A stretch of DNA of 64,000 nt from Cellulophaga sp. HaHa_2_95 (GCF_019278565.1 NZ_CP058988.1:496001-560000); one strand, 5' to 3'; shown: positions 45,321 through 54,966, counted from the first letter of the stretch. The notes: a model not told the origin generated them from the sequence alone. Numbers and translations: made by a program.

Positions 45321-46736
45321 ATGATGAAACACATGAAAACATATAAAATATTTATATTAACGATATTGGCTGGACTCGTATTCTCTTGTTCGGACTCTTT
45401 TTTAGAACTTACTCCGCAACAATCTGTTTCGGATACTGATGCCTTATTAGATCTTGACGGTTATAAATCTTCTATTACTGGCGTATATAATAAACTGTCT
45501 GGTTCAGAATATTATGGTCGTTACATGATTATGATACCGGATGTATTGGCAGATGATGTAAAACAAAATGGGCAGGCCAACAGAGTTGTAGATTATGCCG
45601 AACATATTCAAAGAGTATCCGATGGACAGGCGCAAGCGCTTTGGTCTAGTGCTTATGAAGGAATTAATGCAGCTAATGCTATCATCAATTCAGAAACAGT
45701 TTTATCTGATGCAGTTATAGCGGAGCAAAATCATATCATTGGAGAGGCTTATGCCTTGAGAGGCTTAATATATTTTGATTTAGTACGTATGTTTGCTCAG
45801 CAATATAATTATACAGCAGATGCTAGTCATCTAGGGGTACCTATTGTTCTTAATTTTGATTTAGATAATGAACCTTCTAGAAGTACTGTCGCAGAAGTAT
45901 ATGAGCAAATTGTTTCTGATATGACTACCGGTATTTCTTTTATGAATGACAATTCTAGAAGCGGTAATTCTAATACATTATCTCCACTATCTGTAAGAGC
46001 ATTATTGGCAAAGGTGTATCTTTTTCAAGAAGATTGGAATAATGCAGAAGCTATGGCTACTAGTGTCATAGATTCAGGTGACTATACGTTGATTTCTAAC
46101 GCTAACTATTATGATTTATGGACTACGGACAATAGTTCGGAGTCAATTTTTGAAATATCAATGACCGAAGCAGACAATGTGGGTGGTAATGGTATTGCAG
46201 GTCTTTATTTACAGGCAGGTTTTGGAGATTATCTTCCTTCAAATGATGTAGCTGATCTTTATCCTGAGAATGATGCTCGATTAAGCACCTTTGAAGTAGA
46301 TCCTTTATTGACTGGGGAATTTGCGCCTTATAGAATGATCAAATATCCGGACATCAATGGTTTTGACAATGTAAAAGTTGTAAGGCTTGCTGAAATGTTT
46401 TTGATACGTGCCGAGGCTCGAGCAGAAATTGGTATTGATATAGCGGGTGCACAAGATGATTTAGATATGGTACGTCAACGTGCAATTGCAGACGAACCTG
46501 ATAATGCAGATACTGGAGATACTCTTAAGGATGCTATATTTTTAGAAAGAAGATTAGAATTGGCCTTTGAAGGTCAAAGATTATGGGATTTAATGCGTAA
46601 TCAAATGGATATTATTAGAACCAACTGTACGGCACAGATATGTACCATTCCTTATGGGGCAGATACTGTTATAATGCCAATACCGCAAGATGAAACAGAC
46701 GTTAATCCTAATGTAGCGCAAAACCCAGGGTATTAA
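45321..46736 (+). CDS. susD: SusD/RagB-family outer-membrane lipoprotein
   Basis: 471 residues with lipobox LAGLVFSC at about 24 and the SusD signature SFLELTPQQSVSDTDAL and YKSSITGVYNKLSG in the N-terminal helical region; RAEARAEIG and ERRLELAFEGQRLWDLMRNQMD near 375 and 440 are the usual RagB C-terminal blocks. It forms the surface lid over the SusC pore and binds the substrate. The start is directly after the susC stop, so both are coupled. It is slightly shorter than many SusD proteins (500-550). A terminator-like hairpin follows. Confidence 0.95.
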   Translation: MMKHMKTYKIFILTILAGLVFSCSDSFLELTPQQSVSDTDALLDLDGYKSSITGVYNKLSGSEYYGRYMIMIPDVLADDVKQNGQANRVVDYAEHIQRVSDGQAQALWSSAYEGINAANAIINSETVLSDAVIAEQNHIIGEAYALRGLIYFDLVRMFAQQYNYTADASHLGVPIVLNFDLDNEPSRSTVAEVYEQIVSDMTTGISFMNDNSRSGNSNTLSPLSVRALLAKVYLFQEDWNNAEAMATSVIDSGDYTLISNANYYDLWTTDNSSESIFEISMTEADNVGGNGIAGLYLQAGFGDYLPSNDVADLYPENDARLSTFEVDPLLTGEFAPYRMIKYPDINGFDNVKVVRLAEMFLIRAEARAEIGIDIAGAQDDLDMVRQRAIADEPDNADTGDTLKDAIFLERRLELAFEGQRLWDLMRNQMDIIRTNCTAQICTIPYGADTVIMPIPQDETDVNPNVAQNPGY

Positions 46737-46760
46737 TTAAAACCTTTTTAAAGCTATTTA

Positions 46761-46806
46761 CTTGTACGCATATTGATGCCTAATTAATGTGTGTACAAGA
46801 TTTATT
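46761..46806 (+). terminator. Terminator-like hairpin after SusD
   Basis: A 14 bp stem with two G-U pairs (CTTGTACGCATATT facing AATGTGTGTACAAG, 11 nt loop) lies 25 nt past the SusD stop, followed by ATTTATTTC. A weaker hairpin at about 46815-46852 follows. Both suggest that part of the SusCD transcript ends here and the enzymes depend on read-through or another promoter. Confidence 0.6.
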
Positions 46807-46892
46807 TCATGATAAAAAGCAATGCTAAAAAAATAGCCTTGTTTTTTAACTATCTCTTTATACCATTTTTTAAATAGTAATACTGAAATATT

Positions 46893-48047
46893 TTGAAACA
46901 AAACCGTAGAAATTTAGTCAAACTATTATCACTAGGAACACTTTTTCCCGCACAGACGGCAATGGCCTTTAATTCCATAATGGAATCCATTTCTATAGCC
47001 CCAAACCAAAACATGTCAAACAGTGTATTTACAAACCTTCTAGATAAAAAAATAGAAAACCTTTATAAAGAAGCCATCGTTATAGATGGGTTGATAATAC
47101 CTAGGGGTTGGAACGAGGAATCTTTCAAAGCATTAGATCAATCTGGTTATACGGGGTTTGGAGCTTCATTAGCATCGGGTAATCTAAATGTGGCTTTAGC
47201 TTCGTTAGCAGAGTGGCAAAAACGAATAAAAGATAATCCTGATAAACTATTACTTGCTACAAGCGCCGATGATTTTATTCGCGCAAAAAAAGAGAATAAG
47301 ACGGCCGCATTTTTAGGGTTTCAGAATGCAACAATGATAGAAAAATCAATAGATAATATTGATAAACTTTATGATGCAGGAACACGTTGGATTCAATTAA
47401 CCTATAATCAGAGAAATTTATTGGGAGATGGGAGTACGGAACGTACAAACTCGGGCTTGTCAGACTTTGGCCTCGAGGCTTTAGCGCGAATGAATGAGTT
47501 AGGAATTATGATAGACCTATCGCATTGTGGGAGACAAACAACAAATGAAGGCATTGAGTTTAGTACTTCTGGTGCTTGTTTTAATCACTCTATGTGTGAA
47601 GCACTCTATAAAGACCATCCGCGAGCAAAAACGGACGATCAAATAAAAGCTATGGCCGCAAAAGGTGGCGTCATAGGAATTATATGTTTGGGTTATATGA
47701 TTGGTCCAGACTTAGGAACCAAGACAACCTTAGAAACTTACGTAGATCATATAGACCATGCCGTAAATATAGCAGGAATAGAACATGTGGGTGTTGCGGC
47801 AGATTTTGCTATTCAAGGTTTAGAGGCTACAGGAGCCACAAGAGAAAATTGGTATGTGCCAAGATTAACAAGATTTAAACCTTCTTATAAAGTACAATGG
47901 CCCCCTTGGATTCCCGAATTAGATAAACCAGATCGTTATTTGCAAGTAGCAAAAGTGTTAGACAAAAGAGGGTATAGCACAGGAGATATAGAAAAGATAC
48001 TGGGTCTCAATTGGTTAAGATATTTTAAAGACACTCTAAAATCATAG
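46893..48047 (+). CDS. M19 membrane-dipeptidase homologue with lost metal ligands
   Basis: 384 residues from a TTG at 46893; the start gives a twin-arginine N-terminus (NRRNLVKLLSLG) suited to Tat export. The M19 fold is clear: TRWIQLTYNQRNLLGDG near 164-180, MIDLSHCG with His211, NHSMCEALYKDHPRA with His232, and ADF near 303-305. The first metal site is not: the usual DGHND near residue 65 reads DGLII, and the bridging Glu in the GIEGG motif is replaced by Gln144 (GFQNA). It may hold one metal or have another chemistry. Fold secure, dipeptidase activity uncertain. Confidence 0.85.
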   Translation: MKQNRRNLVKLLSLGTLFPAQTAMAFNSIMESISIAPNQNMSNSVFTNLLDKKIENLYKEAIVIDGLIIPRGWNEESFKALDQSGYTGFGASLASGNLNVALASLAEWQKRIKDNPDKLLLATSADDFIRAKKENKTAAFLGFQNATMIEKSIDNIDKLYDAGTRWIQLTYNQRNLLGDGSTERTNSGLSDFGLEALARMNELGIMIDLSHCGRQTTNEGIEFSTSGACFNHSMCEALYKDHPRAKTDDQIKAMAAKGGVIGIICLGYMIGPDLGTKTTLETYVDHIDHAVNIAGIEHVGVAADFAIQGLEATGATRENWYVPRLTRFKPSYKVQWPPWIPELDKPDRYLQVAKVLDKRGYSTGDIEKILGLNWLRYFKDTLKS

Positions 48048-48104
48048 CACCTTCATTTGTAACTAAAAACTAATAATATAAACCCTAAAACATAGCTGTA
48101 ACTA

Positions 48105-50102
48105 ATGAAATATATATGCACACTCTTCTTTGTTTTTATAGTTACAAGTAGCTTTAATACATCTCTTTCCGCCGCTAAAAATAGTACGGAGAAAGTGGTT
48201 TATGATGTGGTTTTTAGGGAGGGTTTAGCGGGTACCTATGAAAAATGGAAGACCAATAAAAGCACAGTGAATTATTATTATACCTATACTGATAGAGGTC
48301 GTGGTCCAGAATTTTCGGAAGAACTACGTTTTAATAAAAAGGGATTTATTACCTCGCAAACGGTAACTGGCGTCAACTATTTAAAAGATTCTATACAGGA
48401 GTTTTTTAAGACTAAAAAGCATAGCGCAACTTGGTTAAATCCTAAAGGAGAAAAGAAAGGAACGTTTAACGGAGATGCACTTTATTTCAGGTATGATGGC
48501 TCTCCTGCCATTTATGAAGTTCTTGCTAAACTTTTAATAGCTGCGGAAGACCAAAAAGTAGAATTATTCCCCATAGGTGAGGTTGAATTGATAGAAAATC
48601 TACCAATAACACTGTCAAATAATACAAAAGTTAAGCTGCTGATGATAAGAGGCCTTGATATGAATCCTACATATTTATGGATGATTGGCAATGAAATGGT
48701 TGCCAAAATATCAGGAAATCTACATGTTATTCGGACAGATTTGAAGGAGTTGCGTCTAGAAATGAAAGAAATACAGGATGCTATTGAAGACAAGTATTTG
48801 ACTCGCCTTACTAAAAAACTATCCCACACATTAGAGGAAGTACTCATAAAAAACGTGAATATCTTCACGCCTCAAGGTACGATTCTTAACAATCAAGATG
48901 TGTTGGTCAATGGCGATCGTATCACGGCCATCAACGATAGTGATGACCACGAAATAGGTAGCGAGATTCAAGTAATCAACGGACAAGGAAAAACATTACT
49001 TCCTGGAATGTTTGATATGCATACGCATAATACCAAATTTAGAGGCATGTTGCATGTGGCAGGAGGGGTAACTTCCGTAAGAGATTTAGCCAATAACAAG
49101 CAACTAAAAAAGTTAAGCAATCAGTTTAATACAAATGAAATTATCGGTCCACGAATTGTCACATTTGGGGGTATCATAGATGGAGATGGGCCTTATGCCA
49201 ATCAACGAAATGTGGTGAGCTCGGTAGAAGAGGGTTTAGCTGAAATACAAGAATATAAAGAGTTAGGCTATCAACAGATTAAATTATATAGTTCTATTAG
49301 GCCAGATTGGGTAGCGCCTTTAGCTAAAAGAGCGCATGAATTAGAGATGCGTGTTAGCGGTCATATTCCTGCTTTTATGACGGCTACGCAAGCCATTAAT
49401 CAAGGGTATGATGAGATACAGCATATGAATATGGTATTCCTTAATTTTTTATCAGATACCATAGATACCCGCACGCCATTAAGGCATACGATGTCTGCAT
49501 ACCATGGTGTAGATCTTAACCTTAAATCTAAAGAATACCTAGATTTTGTTGAGCTGTTGAAAACAAAAAACATACGTATAGACCCTACCGTGTCTATTTT
49601 TGAAAACATGTTTGTATCCGTAAAAGGCGAGCCTAGTCCTACTTATGTTAAGATTATAGACAGACTTCCATTACTCAACCAACGAGACTATTATAGCGGG
49701 GGACTTCCGAAATCTGGTGAAAAAATAGCACGGTATAAAGGGAGTTTTAATAAAATGTTAGCGGTCGTGTATGATTTACATCGGAAAGGGATAGAAATTG
49801 TTCCCGGTACAGATGGTCTTCCTGGATTTTTGTACCACAGGGAGCTTGAACTTTATGCGCAGGCAGGTATTCCTACCGCTGAAGTTTTGCAATTGGCAAC
49901 TATAAAATCGGCAGAGATGACGGGGGTTTCAGCATCTTACGGCACAATTGAAGTAGGTAAAATGGCAGATCTTATTTTGATAGACGGAAATCCAATAGAA
50001 GATATGAGTGCTATACGCAATGTAGAATGGACGATGAAAGGTGGTACTCTTTTTTACACTAAAGAGGTTTATCAAGCCATGGGAATTAAGCATTTTAAAT
50101 AA
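48105..50102 (+). CDS. Exported amidohydrolase (COG1228 type) with extra N-terminal domain
   Basis: 665 residues with a signal peptide (about 1-24). Residues about 28-240 form an extra domain of beta strands without catalytic motif. The amidohydrolase barrel from about 245 has the full metal and active-site set: His306/His308 in DMHTHN, Lys393 in IKLYSS, His420 in SGHIPA, His440 in QHMN, Asp570 in GTDG. COG1228 members include imidazolonepropionase, Xaa-Arg/Xaa-Pro dipeptidases and ochratoxinase, that is, enzymes that cut amide bonds. It follows the M19-like gene by 57 nt in the same transcript. Periplasmic location inferred. Confidence 0.85.
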   Translation: MKYICTLFFVFIVTSSFNTSLSAAKNSTEKVVYDVVFREGLAGTYEKWKTNKSTVNYYYTYTDRGRGPEFSEELRFNKKGFITSQTVTGVNYLKDSIQEFFKTKKHSATWLNPKGEKKGTFNGDALYFRYDGSPAIYEVLAKLLIAAEDQKVELFPIGEVELIENLPITLSNNTKVKLLMIRGLDMNPTYLWMIGNEMVAKISGNLHVIRTDLKELRLEMKEIQDAIEDKYLTRLTKKLSHTLEEVLIKNVNIFTPQGTILNNQDVLVNGDRITAINDSDDHEIGSEIQVINGQGKTLLPGMFDMHTHNTKFRGMLHVAGGVTSVRDLANNKQLKKLSNQFNTNEIIGPRIVTFGGIIDGDGPYANQRNVVSSVEEGLAEIQEYKELGYQQIKLYSSIRPDWVAPLAKRAHELEMRVSGHIPAFMTATQAINQGYDEIQHMNMVFLNFLSDTIDTRTPLRHTMSAYHGVDLNLKSKEYLDFVELLKTKNIRIDPTVSIFENMFVSVKGEPSPTYVKIIDRLPLLNQRDYYSGGLPKSGEKIARYKGSFNKMLAVVYDLHRKGIEIVPGTDGLPGFLYHRELELYAQAGIPTAEVLQLATIKSAEMTGVSASYGTIEVGKMADLILIDGNPIEDMSAIRNVEWTMKGGTLFYTKEVYQAMGIKHFK

Positions 50103-50124
50103 ATAAAAATTCAGTAGGAATAAG

Positions 50125-50159
50125 TGTCTATAAAAAGGCACCTGTTTACTTATTAATAC
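50125..50159 (+). promoter_or_regulatory. Predicted ECF sigma promoter, copy 3
   Basis: TGTCTATAAAAAG, then 9 nt, then TACTTATT followed by AATA, 30 nt before the FG-GAP gene start. It would start a second transcript covering the rest of the locus. Confidence 0.6.
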
Positions 50160-50189
50160 TAGCAACTCAAACCAACTAATAGTTACCTT

Positions 50190-51311
50190 ATGAAATATAT
50201 TTTATTTGCACTTCTTTCTTGTTGCATGCTTTCCGTCCATTCCCAAAAAGCAAAATTTTTTAATAATAGTAGAACCATTCTAGGAATCAATAAAGAGCGT
50301 ACCGCTTCTATGGGAGTTGGAGATATTGATAATGATGGCGATCTAGATATTGTTGCGGCAAATGGTAGACATTGGCCAGGCCAGAACCGAATTTTTGTAA
50401 ATAACGGACGTGGAATTTTTACCGTATCAAAAAATTTAGGAACAGAGCAAGAGACAAGTTATTCTACAGAACTCGCAGATTTTGATGGTGATGGTGATTT
50501 AGATATTGCTGTCGGAAATGATATGGCTCCTAATTATATTTTTATAAATGATGGAGCAGGGAACTTCACCAAAGGAGAAAGCTTTGGAGAAAAATATGGG
50601 CATACTAGAAATATTGTGGTTGCAGATATAGACAATGACGGTGATATAGATGTATTGATTACCAACAGAGGTAGCGAAAATGAAATCTGCTTAAATAACG
50701 GAAAGGGAGTCTTCACAGAAATAATAGGCTTTGGTGATAAAAAAGATTCTACCATAGATGTTGAGGTTGCAGATATGAATGGCGATGGTCATTTAGATCT
50801 GATATTGGCTAATAGAGATGACCAACCTAACTATGTGTATCTAAATAATGGTAACCTGAAATTCTCCAAAAAAACACCTTACGGAACAGGCAATGATGTT
50901 ACACGATCTGTAGCAGTAATAGACTTGGATAAAGATGGGTATAAAGATATTGTTACCGCAAACATAGGAGAGCCAAATGTGATCTATTTTGGAAGCAAGA
51001 AAGGTACCTATGACCGTAAGGTTGTTTTTGATGATAGTTCAGCAGAATCGTATTCGCTTTCTATAGGAGATTTAAATGGTGATGATAGTATAGATCTTGT
51101 TGTAGGAAATGTAGGTGGACCCAACATGGTTTTTATCAACTCGGGAGATGCCACTTCCTGGGAAAAAGTTCAATTAAATAATCAGAATTTTAGTACCTAT
51201 GATATCCTGACATTTGATTTAAATGGCGATAATAAACTAGATATTATTGAAAGTAACTCTGATGAATTGAATCAGTTTTACTTCAATAAATTCACCCCTA
51301 AATTTCCTTGA
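50190..51311 (+). CDS. Exported FG-GAP/VCBS repeat protein, seven repeats
   Basis: 373 residues: a signal peptide (MKYILFALLSCCMLSVHSQ) and then seven FG-GAP repeats of about 48-50 residues, each with a calcium-type loop such as DIDNDGDLD, DFDGDGDLD, DIDNDGDID, DMNGDGHLD, DLDKDGYKD, DLNGDDSID and DLNGDNKLD. Seven repeats make one full beta-propeller, with no extra domains. Such secreted propellers bind ligands or partners and need Ca2+. It begins directly after the third promoter-like motif, so it leads a second unit within the locus. A substrate-capture or assembly role is inferred. Confidence 0.88.
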   Translation: MKYILFALLSCCMLSVHSQKAKFFNNSRTILGINKERTASMGVGDIDNDGDLDIVAANGRHWPGQNRIFVNNGRGIFTVSKNLGTEQETSYSTELADFDGDGDLDIAVGNDMAPNYIFINDGAGNFTKGESFGEKYGHTRNIVVADIDNDGDIDVLITNRGSENEICLNNGKGVFTEIIGFGDKKDSTIDVEVADMNGDGHLDLILANRDDQPNYVYLNNGNLKFSKKTPYGTGNDVTRSVAVIDLDKDGYKDIVTANIGEPNVIYFGSKKGTYDRKVVFDDSSAESYSLSIGDLNGDDSIDLVVGNVGGPNMVFINSGDATSWEKVQLNNQNFSTYDILTFDLNGDNKLDIIESNSDELNQFYFNKFTPKFP

Positions 51312-51353
51312 TCTTAAGTATAGGCTCTAATTACAATTCTAAAAAAAACTAAA

Positions 51354-53423
51354 ATGATAGTTAAAAATAATTCAAAATTTATGATGAATAAAGCAAGCTA
51401 CATGCTACAAATGGTTGTGTTGCTTTTAGTTACCGGATGTGCAACTACACCCTCAAAATGGCAAGATATTAGTGATGAGGGTACTTTTTTTGTTTATAGA
51501 AGGCAGTCGCAAATAGGGGAAGAAACTTATAACATTACTTCAAATAAAGATACGATAACAGTTACGTCTATTCAAGGTGAAAATGAAAGAGGTCGTATTA
51601 CGGGTGTAGAATCAAAATTATACTTAACAACTGATCTAGAACCAATATCTTATGAAAGTAGACGTATTACGAGTAAGGATACCACTAATATATTTAAAAT
51701 GGAGGTTAATGGAGATCAGGTTTCCATATGGGAAAAGCATTTTGATGTAGTTACTTCAAATAAAAAAGATGCTTTTTTTGCAGTAAATAGTAATATTCCT
51801 GCTGGTATTGAAATGATGTTATATCAATATTATTTCAATCATGAAGGTATTACATCATTATCAACGTTACCAAGGGGCGAAGTTTCTTTAACACATAAAG
51901 GAGAAGACATTGTTCAAATAAAAGGAGAAGATGTTGCATTGGATCGTTATGTTGTTGAAGGTATTAATTGGGGCGGACGTACCATTTGGTTAGATAAGTC
52001 TAAAAATTTAGTTGCCTTAGTAAAAGCAAATACTCAAATTAGAGAGTTAATAAAGAAAGGTTATGAAGAAGCTAAACCATTTTTTATCAAAGGTAATGTC
52101 GAAGAACAAATGGCAGCGCTTAAAAAATACACTACAGATTTAAAAGGAGAACAAGCTAAAGTTAAAGCTTTAGTTGGTGGTGATATTGTAGATGGTTTAA
52201 GTGATCAAATATTAAAGGATATGACCATGATTATTGAAGATGGTCGCATAAAAACAATTGGAAAAAGAACTGATGTAGAAATTCCTGAAAATGCAACAGT
52301 TATTGATGTAAAAGGAAAAACATTAATACCTGGTTTATGGGACATGCATGCACATTCAAATCAGGTACAATGGGCACCAGCATACTTAGCGGGTGGTGTT
52401 ACGACAATTAGAGATAATGGTAATGAATTAGAATTTGCAACGGCTTTTAGAGATGCTATAGCAAAAGATGGAGCCTTGGGGCCAGATATTCTATTGTCTG
52501 GTATGACAGACGGGCCTGGTGTTAAAGGTAATGGAATTATAAGAGCTAGATCTGCAGAAGAAGCTAAGGAAGTTGTAGACTTATACCATAAAAATGGGTA
52601 TGAACAGATTAAGATTTATACCTCAATAGAGCCAGAAATTTTAAAAGTATTAGCTATTGAAGCTCATAAGGTTGGTATGACTGTTACCGGCCATGTTCCT
52701 GCATTGGTCGATAATGCAAATAAGGCGGTGGAAGATGGTATGGATATGTTAAGTCATTACAATAGAATTTTAGCGGTATTATTTCCAGATAAAAAAATAT
52801 CAGAATTAGGGTCATATTTTATGGCTAAAAATGAAATTACTGAGGAGCAGATTAATACTGCAATCGCGTTTTATTTAAAACACGGTACTGTATTAGATCC
52901 TACACTTGGTCTGGGAGTTATACGTACCATGCAAGAAGGCGAATTAATGGAAACAATAGAACCAGATGCAGGTAAAATGGCTTATGAACTTTTTGAAGGT
53001 AAAAGGTTTAGAAGTGGTTTAAATGCTATACGTGCAGAACAAGCGAAGAAAGATATAATGAAATCTGCGGCGGTAATAGGAAAGTTTTACAAAGCAGGGA
53101 TACCTGTTGTTGCTGGTACGGATAATTTTGCACCAGGATTTGGACTCTTTTTAGAATTAGAAACCTATACTAAATATGGCGATTTAACGCCTTTGCAAGC
53201 AATACAAACAGCTACAATAGTTCCAGCAACTGCTATGGGAAGAGGCGATGAAACAGGGACCTTAGAGATTGGTAAAGAAGCAGATATTGCTATTTTAGAG
53301 AAAAATCCATTAGAAAATATTGAAAACCTAAGAACTGTTGAAGCAGTTGTTACCAATGGAAATTATTATGAAAGTGAGCCGCTATGGCATGCTGCAGATT
53401 TTAAATCTAAGAACGATAAGTAA
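51354..53423 (+). CDS. Amidohydrolase lipoprotein (COG1228 type) with extra N-terminal domain
   Basis: 689 residues; lipobox LLLVTGC with Cys29 (an internal ATG at 51384 is an equally good start). Residues about 35-265 are a non-catalytic beta-rich domain, like that of the protein coded at 48105. The barrel has all key residues: His332/His334 in DMHAHS, Lys420 in IKIYTS, His447 in TGHVPA, His468 in SHYN, Asp590 in GTDN. It should cut amide or peptide bonds at the envelope. It is 8 nt before the RidA gene. Similar domain order but only moderate sequence likeness to the first amidohydrolase suggests two substrates. Confidence 0.87.
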   Translation: MIVKNNSKFMMNKASYMLQMVVLLLVTGCATTPSKWQDISDEGTFFVYRRQSQIGEETYNITSNKDTITVTSIQGENERGRITGVESKLYLTTDLEPISYESRRITSKDTTNIFKMEVNGDQVSIWEKHFDVVTSNKKDAFFAVNSNIPAGIEMMLYQYYFNHEGITSLSTLPRGEVSLTHKGEDIVQIKGEDVALDRYVVEGINWGGRTIWLDKSKNLVALVKANTQIRELIKKGYEEAKPFFIKGNVEEQMAALKKYTTDLKGEQAKVKALVGGDIVDGLSDQILKDMTMIIEDGRIKTIGKRTDVEIPENATVIDVKGKTLIPGLWDMHAHSNQVQWAPAYLAGGVTTIRDNGNELEFATAFRDAIAKDGALGPDILLSGMTDGPGVKGNGIIRARSAEEAKEVVDLYHKNGYEQIKIYTSIEPEILKVLAIEAHKVGMTVTGHVPALVDNANKAVEDGMDMLSHYNRILAVLFPDKKISELGSYFMAKNEITEEQINTAIAFYLKHGTVLDPTLGLGVIRTMQEGELMETIEPDAGKMAYELFEGKRFRSGLNAIRAEQAKKDIMKSAAVIGKFYKAGIPVVAGTDNFAPGFGLFLELETYTKYGDLTPLQAIQTATIVPATAMGRGDETGTLEIGKEADIAILEKNPLENIENLRTVEAVVTNGNYYESEPLWHAADFKSKNDK

Positions 53424-53431
53424 AAAGAATA

Positions 53432-53917
53432 ATGTTAGAAAGGATAGAAAAAGAATATGATCCAGAACAACGATTAAAAGAATTAAATATAAGGTTACCT
53501 AGTCCCCCCAATCCTGTAGCAAACTATGTTAATGGTGTACAAACGGGTAACCTTATTTTTTTAGCAGGCAAAGGCCCTAGATATGCTGATGGAACTGAAA
53601 TGACAGGGAAATTAGGGCTGGATGTCTCTATTGATCAAGGCTATGAAGGTGCTAGATTAACAGCAATAAACCAAATAGCAGTATTAAAATATATGCTAGG
53701 CGATTTAAAAAAGTTAAAGCGCATTGTAAAAGCCTTAGCATTTGTAAACTCAGAGCCTGCTTTTGTAGCACAACCAAAGGTCATTAATGGCTTTTCAGAT
53801 CTTATGGTAGCTGTTTTTGGGGATAGAGGTATTCACGCCCGTGCTGCCATTGGTGTAGCCACATTACCTAGAGCACAAGCTGTAGAAATAGAAGTAATCG
53901 TTGAGGTTTACGATTAA
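53432..53917 (+). CDS. RidA/YjgF-family protein
   Basis: 161 residues without signal peptide. The fold is shown by VQTGNLIFLAGKGPR near 37-51, YEGARLTAINQIAVLKYMLGDLKKLKRIVKA near 72-102, and GIHARAAIGVATLPRAQAVEIEVIVEVYD at the end, which includes the Arg and the strand that line the active cleft. RidA proteins hydrolyse reactive enamines/imines released by amino-acid enzymes. It has about 30 residues before the core that short RidA proteins lack. Its place in this locus hints that amino-acid-derived imines are formed here. Confidence 0.88.
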   Translation: MLERIEKEYDPEQRLKELNIRLPSPPNPVANYVNGVQTGNLIFLAGKGPRYADGTEMTGKLGLDVSIDQGYEGARLTAINQIAVLKYMLGDLKKLKRIVKALAFVNSEPAFVAQPKVINGFSDLMVAVFGDRGIHARAAIGVATLPRAQAVEIEVIVEVYD

Positions 53918-53994
53918 TATCACTCTTTTAAGGCCAACTTAAATTTATGCACTTTATGTTAAATACAGCGATTAAAAAATCAGTTATAAAAATC

Positions 53995-54906
53995 ATGAGT
54001 TCTAAAACAATGTTTTTTGGATTTCTGTTTTTAGGACTTCAATATGCAAGCAGTCAAGAACTGAAATTAAAATATTTTGGTGGCGCTGGTTGGGAATTGA
54101 CCGATGGGAAAACAACCATTTTAGTAGATCCTTATTTGTCTAGAGTAAAATTAGGCGATAGCCCTGCAAACAGTAAAGAAGATCCGCGCAAAAACTATTA
54201 TGAAAGTGATTACTTTCAATCAGATACTGTGGTAATCAATAAGCACATTACAGAAGCTGATTATATTTTGGTACACCACTCTCATTTAGATCATTTGGGA
54301 GATGTGCCCTATATCGCAAAGAAAACTGGAGCCAAAGTGATTGCAACAGAAACGAGTTGTACGATACTAAGAGCGTATGGGGTTCCAGAAGAACAGCTGC
54401 TTACGGTTAGAGGTGGCGAAGATTACCAGTTTGATGAGTTTTCAGTAAAAGTGGTTCCCTCTATACATTCTGCCTTAAATGACAAGCATTATTTTGATGC
54501 TAGAACTCATGAAAAAGAATTAAAAGCGCCATTGAAACTAGAAGATTTTATAGAAGGAGGTTCCTTGATGTTTTATGTTAGATTTAATGAGCACAAAATA
54601 TTAACGGCAGGTTCTATGAACTTTTTAGAAAAAGAAGTTCAAGGCTTAACACCAGATATTCTTTTACCAGGAGTAAACTTTTCAAGGTTAGAAATTTATA
54701 AGTATACAGAACGATTGTTAAAAGCTACAAATTTTCCTAAAACGATAATACCTACACACTGGGATAATTTTAGGGTGCCTTACGGCTATTCTCAAGAACA
54801 AGCCATAGATAAAAAGATTAAGCCTTTTATAAAAGAAGTAAAAGCTGTTTCTCCCGATGCTAAAATTATTGTTCCTGTACATCTAGAAACAATAACTATA
54901 AAATAG
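53995..54906 (+). CDS. Exported UlaG-like metallo-beta-lactamase-fold hydrolase
   Basis: The ATG at 53995 gives a compact signal peptide (MSSKTMFFGFLFLGLQYASSQ) and 303 residues; a start at 53947 adds 16. The zinc motif is HHSHLDHLGD near 94-103 in the L-ascorbate-6-phosphate lactonase/UlaG-like manner, with FGGAGWELTDGKTTILVDPYLS as the opening strands and the late THWDNF ligand near 260. UlaG-type proteins open lactones or other cyclic esters. An exported form next to amidohydrolases would suit opening of a ring in the substrate. Inference only. Confidence 0.85.
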   Translation: MSSKTMFFGFLFLGLQYASSQELKLKYFGGAGWELTDGKTTILVDPYLSRVKLGDSPANSKEDPRKNYYESDYFQSDTVVINKHITEADYILVHHSHLDHLGDVPYIAKKTGAKVIATETSCTILRAYGVPEEQLLTVRGGEDYQFDEFSVKVVPSIHSALNDKHYFDARTHEKELKAPLKLEDFIEGGSLMFYVRFNEHKILTAGSMNFLEKEVQGLTPDILLPGVNFSRLEIYKYTERLLKATNFPKTIIPTHWDNFRVPYGYSQEQAIDKKIKPFIKEVKAVSPDAKIIVPVHLETITIK

Positions 54907-54966
54907 GGTAACGCTTAATTTTCAAGTACAACTGATGTTCTATAATTTATATTAATTCCTTTTTTT

